DNA of 64,000 bases from Paraburkholderia humisilvae. Its GTDB lineage: Bacteria; Pseudomonadota; Gammaproteobacteria; Burkholderiales; Burkholderiaceae. The notes beneath the pieces are model-generated. The model did not search any database and had not been told where the DNA came from. It saw nothing but the letters and a program-made list of their open reading frames with translations. Below are positions 28,252 through 38,119 of the stretch, piece by piece (the first letter of the stretch is position 1; each line of letters begins with the position of its first letter). A program made the translations under genes and the position numbers. The stretch spans positions 1 to 64,000 of the forward strand of contig NZ_CADIKH010000014.1 of the NCBI RefSeq assembly GCF_902859855.1, given 5' to 3'.

Positions 28252-29703
28252 TCAAGCGCCCGTCTTCGACGCGACGAACGCCTTCACCTGCTGCGCATCC
28301 GCCGGCAGCACTTCGAAACGCTGCGGCAACGCTTCGAGCCCGACAAACGCCGCAGGACGCCCCGGCTCGCGCAGCAGCGCCTCACGAATCGTCTCACCGA
28401 ACTTGATCGGCTGCGCGGTCTCCAGCACGATCATCGGAATGCCGCTCTGCAGATGCTCGCGCGCCACTTTCAGGCCGTCCGCCGTGTGCGTGTCGATCAT
28501 CGTGTCATAGCGCTCGAACACGTCGCGAATCGCGTCGACACGGTCCGTGTGCGTGCTGCTGCCCGACACGAAACCGAACGCCTTCACGCGCGCGAAGTCT
28601 CCGCTGGCGGCCAGATCGAAACCGCCCTTCTCCTCGACATCGCGGAATAGCTGCAGCACACGCGCCGGGTCGCGGCCGAGCAGATCGAACACGAAACGCT
28701 CGAAGTTCGACGCCTTCGAAATGTCCATGCTCGGACTACTCGTGTGATACGTCTCGGCCGCCTTGCGCACGCGGTAGATGCCGGTACGGAAGAACTCGTC
28801 GAGCACGTCGTTTTCGTTGGTCGCGACGACCAGCTTTTCGATCGGCAAACCCATCATCCGCGCGATATGCCCCGCACAGACATTGCCGAAATTGCCCGAT
28901 GGCACGGCGAACGACACGCGCTCGTCGTTGGACTTCGTCGCGGCAAAATAGCCTTTGAAGTAGTAGACGACTTGCGCCACCACGCGCGCCCAGTTGATCG
29001 AATTGACCGTGCCGATCTTGTGCGCGGCTTTGAACGCGTGATCGTTGGACACCGCCTTCACGATGTCCTGGCAATCGTCGAACACGCCTTCGATCGCGAT
29101 ATTGAAGATATTCGGATCCTGCAGGCTGTACATCTGCGCAGTCTGGAACGCGCTCATCTTCTTGTGCGGCGACAGCATGAACACGCGCACGCCGCGCTTG
29201 CCGCGCATCGCGTATTCCGCCGCACTGCCGGTGTCGCCCGACGTCGCGCCGAGAATGTTGAGCGTTTCGCCGTGTTTCGCGAGCGTGTACTCGAACAGGT
29301 TGCCGAGCAGTTGCATCGCCATGTCCTTGAACGCAAGCGTCGGCCCGTTCGACAGTTCGAGCAGCGCGAGCGGCGCGCCGTTCTCGACGCCGAGCGTCTT
29401 CAACGGCGTGATCTGCGCGGCCTGTTCGTCGTCGCGCACGTTGCAGTAAGTCTGCGCGGTGTACGTGCGGCGCGTCAGTTCGCGCAGGTCGGCAGCGGGG
29501 ATGTCGTCGCTGAATTTCGACAGGATCTCGAACGCAAGGTCCGCGTACGGCAGCGCGCGCCAGCGCGTCAGCTCGTCCGCGGACACGCGCGGGTACGCGG
29601 CCGGCAGGTACAGGCCACCGTCTTTCGCCAGACCGCCGAGCAGGATGTCGGAAAACGTATGGCGCTCGCCCGCTGCGGCGCCGCGCGTGGAAATGTAGTT
29701 CAT
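28252..29703 (-). CDS. thrC: Threonine synthase
   Basis: PLP enzyme converting O-phosphohomoserine to threonine, the last step of the pathway. 483 residues, a class of the E. coli/yeast type. It starts MNYISTRGAAAGERHTFSD. The PLP lysine lies in LSNGPTLAFKDMAMQLLG, followed by LGATSGDTGSAAEYAM and the SINWARVVAQVVYYF segment. The gap after hom is 55 bases, so alaA-hom-thrC is probably one operon on the minus strand. Confidence 0.98.
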   Translation of the reverse strand: MNYISTRGAAAGERHTFSDILLGGLAKDGGLYLPAAYPRVSADELTRWRALPYADLAFEILSKFSDDIPAADLRELTRRTYTAQTYCNVRDDEQAAQITPLKTLGVENGAPLALLELSNGPTLAFKDMAMQLLGNLFEYTLAKHGETLNILGATSGDTGSAAEYAMRGKRGVRVFMLSPHKKMSAFQTAQMYSLQDPNIFNIAIEGVFDDCQDIVKAVSNDHAFKAAHKIGTVNSINWARVVAQVVYYFKGYFAATKSNDERVSFAVPSGNFGNVCAGHIARMMGLPIEKLVVATNENDVLDEFFRTGIYRVRKAAETYHTSSPSMDISKASNFERFVFDLLGRDPARVLQLFRDVEEKGGFDLAASGDFARVKAFGFVSGSSTHTDRVDAIRDVFERYDTMIDTHTADGLKVAREHLQSGIPMIVLETAQPIKFGETIREALLREPGRPAAFVGLEALPQRFEVLPADAQQVKAFVASKTGA

Positions 29704-29758
29704 CAGAAAAGTCCGCTCAGTGTGCTTGCCATGTGCCCGGATTGCGCATGCCTCTCGC

Positions 29759-31102
29759 CTAGTTCAGCGTTTCCATGCGCAGCTTCGTCACCTTCGATAC
29801 GACGGTGCGCAACGCCTCGATCTCCGCGATCGCCGTGTTCACATTCTTCTCGACCGTCTCGTGCGTGATCAGCACGATGTCGGTTTCGCCCTTGCCGTGA
29901 TCGTCGACCTGCTCCGATTCCTTCTGCAGCAGCGCGTCAATCGAAATTCCGGTATTCGCGAGAATGCGCGTGATATCGGCCAGCACGCCGGTCACATCGG
30001 CCACGCGCAGACGCAGGTAGTAACCGCTCGTCACTTCGTCGATCGGCAGGATCGGCGTGTCCGAGAGCCGGTCGCGCTGGAACGCCAGATGCGGCACCCG
30101 ATGTTCCGGATCGGCGGTGTGCAGCCGCGTCACGTCGACCAGATCCGCGACCACCGCCGACGCCGTCGGCTCCGCGCCCGCACCCTTGCCGTAGTACAGC
30201 GTCGCGCCGACCGCATCGCCGTGCACGACCACCGCATTCATCGGGCCTTCGACATTCGCAAGCAACCGCTTCGACGGAATCAGCGTCGGGTGCACGCGCA
30301 GCTCGATGCCCTTGCCGGTGCGGCGCGTGATGCCGAGCAGCTTGATCCGGTAGCCGAGCTCTTCCGCATAGCGGATATCGATCGCCGCGAGCCGGCTGAT
30401 GCCTTCGACGTAGGCCTTGTCGAACTGCACCGGCACGCCGAATGCAATCGCGCTCATGATGGTCGCTTTGTGCGCGGCATCGACGCCTTCGATATCGAAG
30501 GTCGGGTCCGCTTCGGCATAGCCGAGTTCCTGCGCGCCTTTGAGCGCGGTCGCGAAATCGACGCCGCGGTCGCGCATTTCCGACAGGATGTAATTGGTCG
30601 TGCCGTTGATGATGCCCGCGATGTACTCGATGCGGTTCGCGGTCAGTCCCTCGCGCAGCGCCTTGATGATCGGAATGCCGCCCGCGACCGCTCCTTCGAA
30701 CGCGACCATCACGCCATTCGCGTGCGCGGCTTCGAAAATCTCGGTGCCATGCACCGCGAGCAGCGCCTTGTTGGCGGTCACCACGTGCTTGCGATTCGCA
30801 ATCGCACGCAGCACGAGTTCACGCGCAACGCCCGTGCCACCAATCATTTCCGCGACGATATCGATCGACGGATCGTCGACCACCGCATTAAAGTTGTCGG
30901 TCACGATGGCGCTGCCCGCATCGGTCACACCGATGTCATTCAGCGCTTTCGCCGCCTTCGCCGGATTGCGCACCGCGATGCGCGCAATTTCAATGCCGCG
31001 CCCCGCCCGCCGTTTGATTTCTTCCTGATTGCGGCGCAGCACCGTGTAGGTTCCGCAACCAACTGTGCCGAAGCCCAGCAATCCAACTTTGATCGGTTCC
31101 AT
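29759..31102 (-). CDS. hom: Homoserine dehydrogenase
   Basis: NAD(P)H-dependent reduction of aspartate semialdehyde to homoserine, the branch point to threonine and methionine. 447 residues, the monofunctional form with no aspartokinase domain. The nucleotide fold is at the N-terminus (LLGFGTVGCGTYTVL). The catalytic region has GELGYAEADPTFDIEGVDAAHK-like sequence (QELGYAEADPTFDIEGVDAA). A C-terminal ACT domain (about 360-440, YYLRLRVADVTGVLADIT) indicates threonine feedback. It lies between alaA (58-base gap) and thrC (55-base gap). Confidence 0.98.
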   Translation of the reverse strand: MEPIKVGLLGFGTVGCGTYTVLRRNQEEIKRRAGRGIEIARIAVRNPAKAAKALNDIGVTDAGSAIVTDNFNAVVDDPSIDIVAEMIGGTGVARELVLRAIANRKHVVTANKALLAVHGTEIFEAAHANGVMVAFEGAVAGGIPIIKALREGLTANRIEYIAGIINGTTNYILSEMRDRGVDFATALKGAQELGYAEADPTFDIEGVDAAHKATIMSAIAFGVPVQFDKAYVEGISRLAAIDIRYAEELGYRIKLLGITRRTGKGIELRVHPTLIPSKRLLANVEGPMNAVVVHGDAVGATLYYGKGAGAEPTASAVVADLVDVTRLHTADPEHRVPHLAFQRDRLSDTPILPIDEVTSGYYLRLRVADVTGVLADITRILANTGISIDALLQKESEQVDDHGKGETDIVLITHETVEKNVNTAIAEIEALRTVVSKVTKLRMETLN

Positions 31103-31160
31103 GCAGCGTGTGTGTTTCTATTAAAAGTTTGAGGGAACGGACAGGCGCGGGACGCGTGCG

Positions 31161-32399
31161 TCAGACCGCGTGCCGTTTGCGGTAACCGTCGAGAAAACGC
31201 GCGATCCGGTTGATCGAGTCCGCGAGGTCGTCGACGTTCGGCAGGAACACCACGCGGAAGTGATCCGGCGCTTTCCAGTTGAAGCCCGTGCCCTGCACGA
31301 GCAGCACGCGCTCCTCGAGCAGCAGATCGAGGATGAACTGCTGATCGTTCTGGATCGGGTACAGCTTCGGATCGAGCCGCGGAAACATATAGAGCGCCGC
31401 TTCCGGCTTCACGCAACTCACGCCCGGAATCGCGGTAAGCATGTCATACGCGAGTTCGCGTTGCCTGAAGAGCCGCCCGCCGGGCGCGATCAGATCATTG
31501 ATGCTCTGATAGCCGCCCAGCGCGGTCTGGATCGCATATTGGCCAGGCACGTTCGGGCACAGCCGCATCGACGCGAGAATGCCGAGCCCTTCGAAATAGT
31601 CTTTCGCGCGGCGCCGGTTCTCGCCGGTCAGCCCCGACACCCACATCCAGCCGGCGCGGTAGCCGCACGAGCGGTAGCTCTTCGACAGGCTGTTGAACGT
31701 GACGGTCAGCACGTCTTCCGACAGCGCCGCGATGGCCGTATGCTGGCGGCCGTCGTAGACGATCTTGTCGTACACCTCGTCGGCGAAGATCACGAGGCCG
31801 TGCTCGCGCGCGATGCCGATCAGTTCGAGCAGCAGCTCGTTCGAATACAGCGCGCCGGTCGGGTTGTTCGGGTTGATCACGACGAGCGCGCGCGTGTTCG
31901 GCGTGATCTTGCGGCGGATATCGTCGGGGTCGGGCATCCAGCGGTTCGACTCGTCGCAGATGTAGTGCACGGGCGTGCCGCCGGAGAGACTCACGCCGGC
32001 GGTCCACAGCGGATAGTCGGGCGCCGGCAGCAGCACTTCGTCCCCATCGTTGAGCAACGCCTGCAGCGCCATCACGATCAGTTCGGACGCGCCGTTACCG
32101 ATGTAAATATCGTCGAGTTCGACGCCGTGCACGCCTTTTTGCTGCGCGTAATGCATGATCGCCTTGCGCGCCGCGAACACCCCTTTCGAATCCGAGTAAC
32201 CCGACGACGTGGGCAGATTCAGGATCATGTCCTGGATGATCTCGTCGGGCGCATCGAAACCGAACGGCGCAAGGTTGCCGATGTTCAGCTTGATGATCCG
32301 GTGGCCTTCCTCTTCGAGCCGTTTCGCGTGTTCGAGAACGGGCCCGCGAATGTCATAGCAGACATTCAACAGCTTGTTGGATTTGAGTATCGGTTTCAC
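31161..32399 (-). CDS. alaA: Glutamate-pyruvate aminotransferase AlaA
   Basis: Class I PLP aminotransferase making alanine from pyruvate and glutamate. 412 residues. The opening KSNKLLNVCYDIRGPVLEHA is the hallmark of the AlaA (YfbQ) group. The PLP site is FNSLSKSYRSCGYRAGWM, and the substrate-binding NPNNPTGALYS and the final FRVVFLPNVDDL are conserved. It precedes hom and thrC, an order common in Burkholderia; the older name alaT/alaC is also used for it. Confidence 0.93.
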   Translation of the reverse strand: MKPILKSNKLLNVCYDIRGPVLEHAKRLEEEGHRIIKLNIGNLAPFGFDAPDEIIQDMILNLPTSSGYSDSKGVFAARKAIMHYAQQKGVHGVELDDIYIGNGASELIVMALQALLNDGDEVLLPAPDYPLWTAGVSLSGGTPVHYICDESNRWMPDPDDIRRKITPNTRALVVINPNNPTGALYSNELLLELIGIAREHGLVIFADEVYDKIVYDGRQHTAIAALSEDVLTVTFNSLSKSYRSCGYRAGWMWVSGLTGENRRRAKDYFEGLGILASMRLCPNVPGQYAIQTALGGYQSINDLIAPGGRLFRQRELAYDMLTAIPGVSCVKPEAALYMFPRLDPKLYPIQNDQQFILDLLLEERVLLVQGTGFNWKAPDHFRVVFLPNVDDLADSINRIARFLDGYRKRHAV

Positions 32400-32864
32400 G
32401 GCAGGGTTTCACGGCAGGTTGCAGTCGGGCACTTCGCCTGGATTCGAGTCTGGCCGGGACGCCGCTGCCGTCCTCCTGAGTGGAGGGCCGCACCGCGCAG
32501 GCAGTCGTGGCCCGGCACGCGAGGTGAAGCGCAGCGAAATCGCGGGATAAAACGCGCGGAACGGACAACGCGCGGGAACAAAAAATCGGGCGATTAGCCC
32601 AACCCGTGACCAGGAAGCGGGGCAGCGAGCGCCGGGCGGCGCTTTTGACGCTCGCCGGTTTTAATGCTCCCCGGTTTTGACGCTCCGTTTTAACGCTGAT
32701 GGCGACGCGCGCAGCGCAAGGCGCCGCCGGGCGGCTAAAAAGCTATAATTTAGCGGATTTTGCCCCACTTCCGCAATGCACCAAAGCGCCGGCACGGCAT
32801 ACGGCATCGACAATTTCGCAACCTATTTCGTCGCCCCCATTGGCGACCACCACGGAACACCGGT
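32400..32864. other. Spacer upstream of alaA and of the Mth938-like gene
   Basis: 465 bases between divergent genes. A perfect -10 TATAAT (32744-32749, plus strand) lies in the AT-rich AAAAAGCTATAATTTAGCGG, 116 bases before the TTG start of the small gene; the -35 is weak. A triplicated phrase on the theme GTTTTGACGCT / GTTTTAATGCT / GTTTTAACGCT is visible near 32650-32697. No gene is seen. Confidence 0.4.
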
Positions 32865-33239
32865 TTGAAATTACATCAGGATTCGAGCGGCGCGCTCAAT
32901 ACCGTCACGGCTTACGGCGCCGACTATGTCGAAATCAATCTCGAACGTCACGCAGGCAGCATCATCGTCATGCCGCAAGAACCGGTTATCCCATGGCCGG
33001 TTTCGTCGTTCGAGGCCCTTGCCCCCGAGCACTTCGAGCTGCTGATCGAACCGGCTCCGGAGGTCGTGATCTTCGGGAGCGGCGACCGGCTGCGCTTTCC
33101 TCATCCGCGCCTGACGTCGGCGCTCGCCGCGCAACGCATCGGCGTCGAAACGATGGACTTCAAGGCCGCCTGCCGGACCTACAACATCCTGATGGCCGAA
33201 GGGCGCAAAGTCGCCGCCGCGCTGCTGATCGAGGCATAA
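32865..33239 (+). CDS. Mth938-like (DUF498/NDUFAF3-type) protein
   Basis: Small beta/alpha protein of unknown function in bacteria; a eukaryotic relative (NDUFAF3) helps assemble respiratory complex I. 124 residues from TTG 32865 (LKLHQDSSGALN), which gives the normal family length of about 125; the longer upstream frame has no homologous character. Conserved: ITAYG-like VTAYGADYVEIN, EPVIPWPVSSF, PEVVIFGSGDRLRFPHP, MDFKAACRTYNILMAEGRKV. It reads toward arnT but the gap is 299 bases. Confidence 0.9.
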   Translation: MKLHQDSSGALNTVTAYGADYVEINLERHAGSIIVMPQEPVIPWPVSSFEALAPEHFELLIEPAPEVVIFGSGDRLRFPHPRLTSALAAQRIGVETMDFKAACRTYNILMAEGRKVAAALLIEA

Positions 33240-33538
33240 CCCGGCGCGCACGTCGGCAGCACCGCGCCGATCGAGTAAACTGCGCGGCATTTGCGCAAAA
33301 GACGCACGCCGGTTCGGGCGCCACGCGTGCGGCCTATGCATCGCCCCTGCGCGCGGCCGGATGCACCAGACGGCGCACCAGAAGCACCAGACGCACCGGA
33401 TGCACCGCTAAGGCCCCGTTAAGCTTCGCTCAGGCATGCTCGCGGCGCGCGTTCGCGCGCCACCGGCCGCCATTGGCCATTGGCCGTTGCCCGAAATAAG
33501 AATGATGCCGCCCGTCGGCGCCGAAAAGGTTGAAATCA
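33240..33538. other. Spacer before the arn cluster
   Basis: 299 bases, GC-rich, with tandem-like repeats of GCACCAGA (33362-33400). It must carry the arn promoter, but no confident -35/-10 pair is visible and I see no PmrA-box-like direct repeat. Confidence 0.35.
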
Positions 33539-35326
33539 ATGAACGATGTGCCGTCCCGGCTACCGCTCAATCGCACCGTCATCCTGCTGTTGCTGATCGC
33601 GCTTGCGCTGATCTGGTTCGTGCCGCTTGGCTGGCGCCATCTGCTGCCAAGCGATGAAGGCCGCTACGCCGAAATGGCGCGCGAGATGTTCGTCACCGGC
33701 GACTGGATCACGCCCCGCTACAACGGCTACAAGTATTTCGAGAAGCCGCCGCTGCAAACCTGGGCGAACGCGCTGACGTTCGCGTGGTTCGGTCTCGGCG
33801 AATGGCAGGCGCGTCTCTATACCGCGCTGACCGGCTTCGCGGGCGTGCTGGTGGTCGGCTTCACCGGCGCGCGTGTGTTCAACGCGGCGACCGGCGTGTT
33901 CGCGGCAATCGTGCTCGCATGCTCGCCGTACTGGAACCTGATGGGCCACTTCAACACACTCGACATGGCCCTGTCGTTCTGGATGGCGCTCTCGCTGTGC
34001 GCACTGCTGCTCGCGCAGCGCCCGGGCTTGCCGGCCGGTGCGGTGCGCGGCTGGATGTGGGCGTGCTGGGCGTCGATGGCATTGGCGGTGCTATCGAAGG
34101 GACTGATCGGCGTGATCCTGCCCGGCGCCGTGCTGGTGCTGTACACGCTGATCGCGCGCGATTGGGCGATCTGGAAGCGCCTCTATCTGGTGAGCGGGCT
34201 GATCGTATTCTTCGCGATCGTCACGCCGTGGTTCGTGCTCGTGCAGCAGCGCAACCCCGAGTTCTTCAATTTCTTCTTTATCGTCCAGCAGTTCAGGCGC
34301 TATCTGACGCCCGAGCAGAACCGCCCCGGCGCGTTCTACTACTTCGTGCCGGTCATACTCGTCGGGTTTCTGCCGTGGCTATCCGTGAGCGTGCAGAGCA
34401 TTCGGCGTGCGCTTCGAACGCCGCGCCAGGCGAACGGCTTTGCGCCGGTCATCCTGTTGCTTGTCTGGTCGGCGTTCATTTTTCTGTTCTTCAGCGCGTC
34501 GCATTCGAAGCTGCTGTCGTACACGCTGCCGATCGCACCCGCGCTCGCGCTGCTGATCGGCATGTATCTGCCGCTCGTCACGAAGGAGCAGTTTCATCGG
34601 CATCTGACGGGCTATGCGGTATTCCTGATCGCCGCCGCGTTCGGCGCGGTGTTCCTCGGCCGCTTCGGCGACGAGCGCAATCCGACCGCGCTCTACGTCG
34701 AATTCCGCAGCTGGGTGTTCGCGGCGCTCGCCGTTGCGTTCGTGCTGACCTTGCTGGCGATCTGGATCAACCGCCGCAGCCGCGGCGGCATCGTCGGCGC
34801 CACCGCCGCGTTCGGCGCCGCATGGCTGCTGCTCGGCACCATCGCCGGCACCGGTCACGATGTGTTCGGCCGGCTCAGCTCAGGCGCGCCGCTTGCGCCC
34901 GCGGTGCGCGCGGCGCTCGCGAAGCTGCCGCCCGACACGCCGTTCTACTCGGTCGGCGTGCTTGACCATACGATGCCGTTCTATGTCCGTCATACGATGA
35001 TCATGGTCGAGCATGCGGACGAGTTGAGCTTCGGCGTGTCGGTCGAACCGCAGAAATGGATACCGACGGTCGATGAATGGATCAAGCGCTGGAACGCGGA
35101 TCGCTATGCGCTCGCGCTATTGCCGCCGGACCGCTATGCCGATCTTGCGGCGCAGCATCTGCCGATGCAGGTGATCGCGCGCGATGCGCGACGCGTGATC
35201 GTGGAAAAACCCGTTATGGAAAATCCGTCGGCCGCTCAACCGGCGGTGCCGCAGCCCGGCTTGCCGAGCCCCGCCGCGCCGGGCTCGGCAGCTGAACCGG
35301 CCGCCCCTACAAAAACCACGCCCTGA
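33539..35326 (+). CDS. arnT: Lipid A Ara4N transferase ArnT
   Basis: Inner-membrane GT-C (GT83) enzyme that moves 4-amino-4-deoxy-L-arabinose from undecaprenyl phosphate to lipid A on the periplasmic face. 595 residues from ATG 33539. The signature first-loop sequence SDEGRYAEMAREMFVTGDWI is followed by TPRYNGYKYFEKPPLQTW, the classical ArnT pattern. About twelve hydrophobic segments follow, and a soluble C-terminal domain begins around residue 445 with a Pro/Ala-rich tail. First gene of the arn run. Confidence 0.95.
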   Translation: MNDVPSRLPLNRTVILLLLIALALIWFVPLGWRHLLPSDEGRYAEMAREMFVTGDWITPRYNGYKYFEKPPLQTWANALTFAWFGLGEWQARLYTALTGFAGVLVVGFTGARVFNAATGVFAAIVLACSPYWNLMGHFNTLDMALSFWMALSLCALLLAQRPGLPAGAVRGWMWACWASMALAVLSKGLIGVILPGAVLVLYTLIARDWAIWKRLYLVSGLIVFFAIVTPWFVLVQQRNPEFFNFFFIVQQFRRYLTPEQNRPGAFYYFVPVILVGFLPWLSVSVQSIRRALRTPRQANGFAPVILLLVWSAFIFLFFSASHSKLLSYTLPIAPALALLIGMYLPLVTKEQFHRHLTGYAVFLIAAAFGAVFLGRFGDERNPTALYVEFRSWVFAALAVAFVLTLLAIWINRRSRGGIVGATAAFGAAWLLLGTIAGTGHDVFGRLSSGAPLAPAVRAALAKLPPDTPFYSVGVLDHTMPFYVRHTMIMVEHADELSFGVSVEPQKWIPTVDEWIKRWNADRYALALLPPDRYADLAAQHLPMQVIARDARRVIVEKPVMENPSAAQPAVPQPGLPSPAAPGSAAEPAAPTKTTP

Positions 35327-35345
35327 CCTCCATATCACACGCTCG

Positions 35346-35717
35346 ATGAACCCGATCTCCCTTTTCTGCATCCTCGCCGGCGTGACGCTGAATGCATGCG
35401 CGCAACTGTTGCTGAAGGCCGGCACGAATGCTGTTGGACACTTCGAATTCACCCGTGCGAACATCCTGCCCATTGGCATCAAGCTCGCGACCCAATGGCC
35501 GATCATCGGTGGCTTGGCCTGCTATGTGGTGAGCGTTGCGGTCTGGATTGTCGGGTTGTCGCGCGTCGATGTTTCGATCGCCTATCCGATGCTGTCGCTC
35601 GGCTACGTGCTCAATGCGGTCGCCGCGTGGTATCTGTTCGGCGAAGTGCTGTCGGTGCAGCGTCTGATCGGCATCGGCATCATTCTGGTCGGCGTCTTCG
35701 TGCTCGCGCGCAGCTAG
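35346..35717 (+). CDS. SMR/EamA-type small membrane protein, ArnE/ArnF-like flippase subunit
   Basis: Four-helix membrane protein of the small multidrug resistance fold, 123 residues. It starts MNPISLFCILAGVTLNACAQ, followed by LLLKAGTNAVG, which is typical of ArnE/ArnF, the pair proposed to flip undecaprenyl-phosphate-Ara4N to the periplasm. Only one such gene is present here, so it would act as a homodimer or with an unlinked partner. It starts 20 bases after arnT; the next gene is 136 bases away. Confidence 0.85.
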   Translation: MNPISLFCILAGVTLNACAQLLLKAGTNAVGHFEFTRANILPIGIKLATQWPIIGGLACYVVSVAVWIVGLSRVDVSIAYPMLSLGYVLNAVAAWYLFGEVLSVQRLIGIGIILVGVFVLARS

Positions 35718-35852
35718 GCACGCAGCGCGCCGGCCACGGCCACGGCCGCCACGCGCGCGACGCGACACGTCGCCTGAAGGCTCGCGTCAACAGATTGAAA
35801 GTTTTCTTATGCTGTCAGCATCGGCCCGTCATCCTTATCGTTCAAGGCTCTC

Positions 35853-37004
35853 ATGACCCAGTCATCCGTCCCGTTTTTGCCGTTCGTTCGCCCGGATATC
35901 GACGAAGAAACGATTCGCGGCGTCGCCGACGTGCTCCGCTCCGGCTGGATCACGACCGGTCCGCAAAACCAGGCGTTCGAAGCGGCGTTGTCGGAGTTCT
36001 GCGGTGGCCGCCCGGTACGCGCATTCAACTCCGGCACGGCGACGCTCGAAATCGGTTTGCGGATCGCGGGCGTGGGTCCCGGCGACGAAGTGATCACGAC
36101 ACCCGCATCATGGGTCGCGACGGCGAACGTGATACTTGAAACCGGCGCGACGCCGGTGTTCGCGGACATCGACCCGCAGACGCGCAATATCGATCTCGAT
36201 CTGCTCGAAAAAGCGATCACGCCACGCACGAAGGCGTTGATTCCGGTGTATCTCGCGGGCCTGCCGGTCGATATGGACCGGCTTTACGCGATTGCACGCG
36301 AGCACAAGCTGCGCGTGATCGAAGACGCCGCGCAAGCGCTCGGTTCGACGTGGAAAGGCGAGCGCATCGGCAAGCTCGGCGACATCGTGTCGTTCAGCTT
36401 CCATGCGAACAAGAACCTGACGTCGATTGAAGGCGGCGCGCTGGTGCTGAACAACGAAGAGGAAGCCGTGCTGGCCCAGAAATATCGTCTGCAAGGCGTC
36501 ACACGCACCGGCTTCGACGGCATGGATTGCGATGTGCTCGGCGGCAAGTACAACCTGACCGACGTCGCCGCGCGCGTCGGCCTCGGCCAGCTGCCGCATC
36601 TCGAGCGTTTCAATGCGCAACGCAAGAAGCTGGCGCGCGCGTACTTTGCGGGATTCGCGGGCGGCGTCGCGGAAAAACTCGGTGTCGGCTTGCCGCTCGC
36701 CGATTTCGAGAACAGCAACTGGCATATGTTCCAGATCACGCTGCCGCTCGAGCGGCTGTCGATCGACCGCGCCGGCTTTATGGGCGCGCTCAAGGAACGC
36801 GGCATCGGTTCGGGCGTGCACTATCCGGCGCTCCATCTGTTCTCGCTGTATCGCGCGCGCGGTTTCAAGGAAGGCATGTTCCCGCACGCGGAGCGCTTCG
36901 GCGCGACCACGGTCACGCTGCCGCTCTTCACGCAGATGAACGAAGGCGATGTCGCGCGGGTATGCCGCGCGGTCAATGAACTCTGCGAACAGTACGGACG
37001 CTAG
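35853..37004 (+). CDS. arnB: UDP-Ara4O aminotransferase ArnB
   Basis: PLP-dependent DegT/DnrJ/EryC1 aminotransferase converting UDP-4-keto-arabinose to UDP-Ara4N with glutamate. 383 residues. It opens FVRPDIDEETIRGVADVLRSG; the substrate and cofactor sites are FNSGTATLEIGL, VITTPASWVATANVI, IEDAAQALGSTW and the PLP lysine in FSFHANKNLTSIEGG. Length matches E. coli ArnB (379-385). It lies upstream of arnC with a 71-base gap. Confidence 0.95.
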   Translation: MTQSSVPFLPFVRPDIDEETIRGVADVLRSGWITTGPQNQAFEAALSEFCGGRPVRAFNSGTATLEIGLRIAGVGPGDEVITTPASWVATANVILETGATPVFADIDPQTRNIDLDLLEKAITPRTKALIPVYLAGLPVDMDRLYAIAREHKLRVIEDAAQALGSTWKGERIGKLGDIVSFSFHANKNLTSIEGGALVLNNEEEAVLAQKYRLQGVTRTGFDGMDCDVLGGKYNLTDVAARVGLGQLPHLERFNAQRKKLARAYFAGFAGGVAEKLGVGLPLADFENSNWHMFQITLPLERLSIDRAGFMGALKERGIGSGVHYPALHLFSLYRARGFKEGMFPHAERFGATTVTLPLFTQMNEGDVARVCRAVNELCEQYGR

Positions 37005-37075
37005 ACGCCATACAAGCAAAACCACCGGGCACAACCAGGCACAACCAGGGACCACCAAGCGGAACACAAGCGGAT

Positions 37076-38119
37076 ATGAGCCAAACGGAACACCGCCGGG
37101 CACGACCGGAAGTCACGGTCATCATCCCGGTCTACAACGAGGAAGCCGGGCTGAACGCGCTCTTTGAGCGTCTCTATCCGGCGCTCGATGCGCTTCACGC
37201 GGACTACGAAGTGATTTTTATCAACGACGGCAGCCGCGACAAGTCGGCCGCGCTGCTCGCCGAGCAGTTCCGCGCGCGCCCGGACACCACGCGTGTGATT
37301 CTGCTGAACGGCAACTACGGCCAGCACATGGCGATTCTCGCGGGCTTCGAGCAATCGCGCGGCGATATCGTGATCACGCTCGACGCGGATCTGCAGAACC
37401 CGCCCGAGGAAATCGGCAAACTCGTCACGAAGATGCGCGAAGGCTTCGACTACGTCGGCACGATCCGCATCCAGCGCCGCGACAGCCTGTGGCGCCGCAA
37501 AGCATCGCGGGCGATGAACCGGCTGCGCGAGCGCATCACGCGCATCAAGATGACCGATCAGGGCTGCATGCTGCGCGCCTACAGCCGGCACATCATCGAT
37601 ACGATCAACCGCTGCGGCGAGATCAACACGTTCATTCCCGCGCTCGCGTACACGTTCTCGCAGAATCCGGTCGAAATTGAAGTCGCGCATGAAGAACGCT
37701 TCGCCGGCGAATCGAAGTATTCGCTGTACAGCCTGATCCGCCTGAACTTCGATCTGGTCACGGGCTTCTCGGTCGTGCCGCTGCAATGGCTGTCGTTTAT
37801 CGGCGTGATCCTGTCGATGGGCTCGGCGGGCCTGTTCGTGCTGCTGCTGATTCGCCGCTTTATCATCGGCGCGGAAGTGCAAGGCGTGTTCACGCTGTTT
37901 GCTATCACCTTCTTCCTGCTCGGCGTGATTATCTTTGCGCTCGGGCTGCTCGGCGAATATATCGGCCGCATCTATCAGCAGGTGCGCGCGCGGCCACGCT
38001 ATCTCGTGCAGACCATCCTCGAGCAGCGCAACGGCGAAACCGTGGCGGGCATGCCGAGGCAGACGGTCGTGCAGGCGGTGCAGCCGGCGCCGATCATCGA
38101 CCAGGGGCCGACGCCGTGA
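37076..38119 (+). CDS. arnC: Undecaprenyl-phosphate Ara4FN transferase ArnC
   Basis: GT2 glycosyltransferase moving formylated Ara4N from UDP to undecaprenyl phosphate on the cytoplasmic face. 347 residues. The GT-A core has VTVIIPVYNEEAGLNALFER, VIFINDGSRDKSA, the DxD motif ITLDADLQNPPEEI and MTDQGCMLRAYSR. Two C-terminal membrane helices follow (about 235-260 and 275-300). Its stop overlaps the next start by 4 bases (GTGA at 38116-38119), so translation is probably coupled with the formyltransferase gene. Confidence 0.95.
   Translation: MSQTEHRRARPEVTVIIPVYNEEAGLNALFERLYPALDALHADYEVIFINDGSRDKSAALLAEQFRARPDTTRVILLNGNYGQHMAILAGFEQSRGDIVITLDADLQNPPEEIGKLVTKMREGFDYVGTIRIQRRDSLWRRKASRAMNRLRERITRIKMTDQGCMLRAYSRHIIDTINRCGEINTFIPALAYTFSQNPVEIEVAHEERFAGESKYSLYSLIRLNFDLVTGFSVVPLQWLSFIGVILSMGSAGLFVLLLIRRFIIGAEVQGVFTLFAITFFLLGVIIFALGLLGEYIGRIYQQVRARPRYLVQTILEQRNGETVAGMPRQTVVQAVQPAPIIDQGPTP

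Noticed and set aside
32699..33499. A 266-codon frame running through the Mth938-like gene
   Set aside because: The conserved protein is in another frame; this one is Arg-rich with no motifs.
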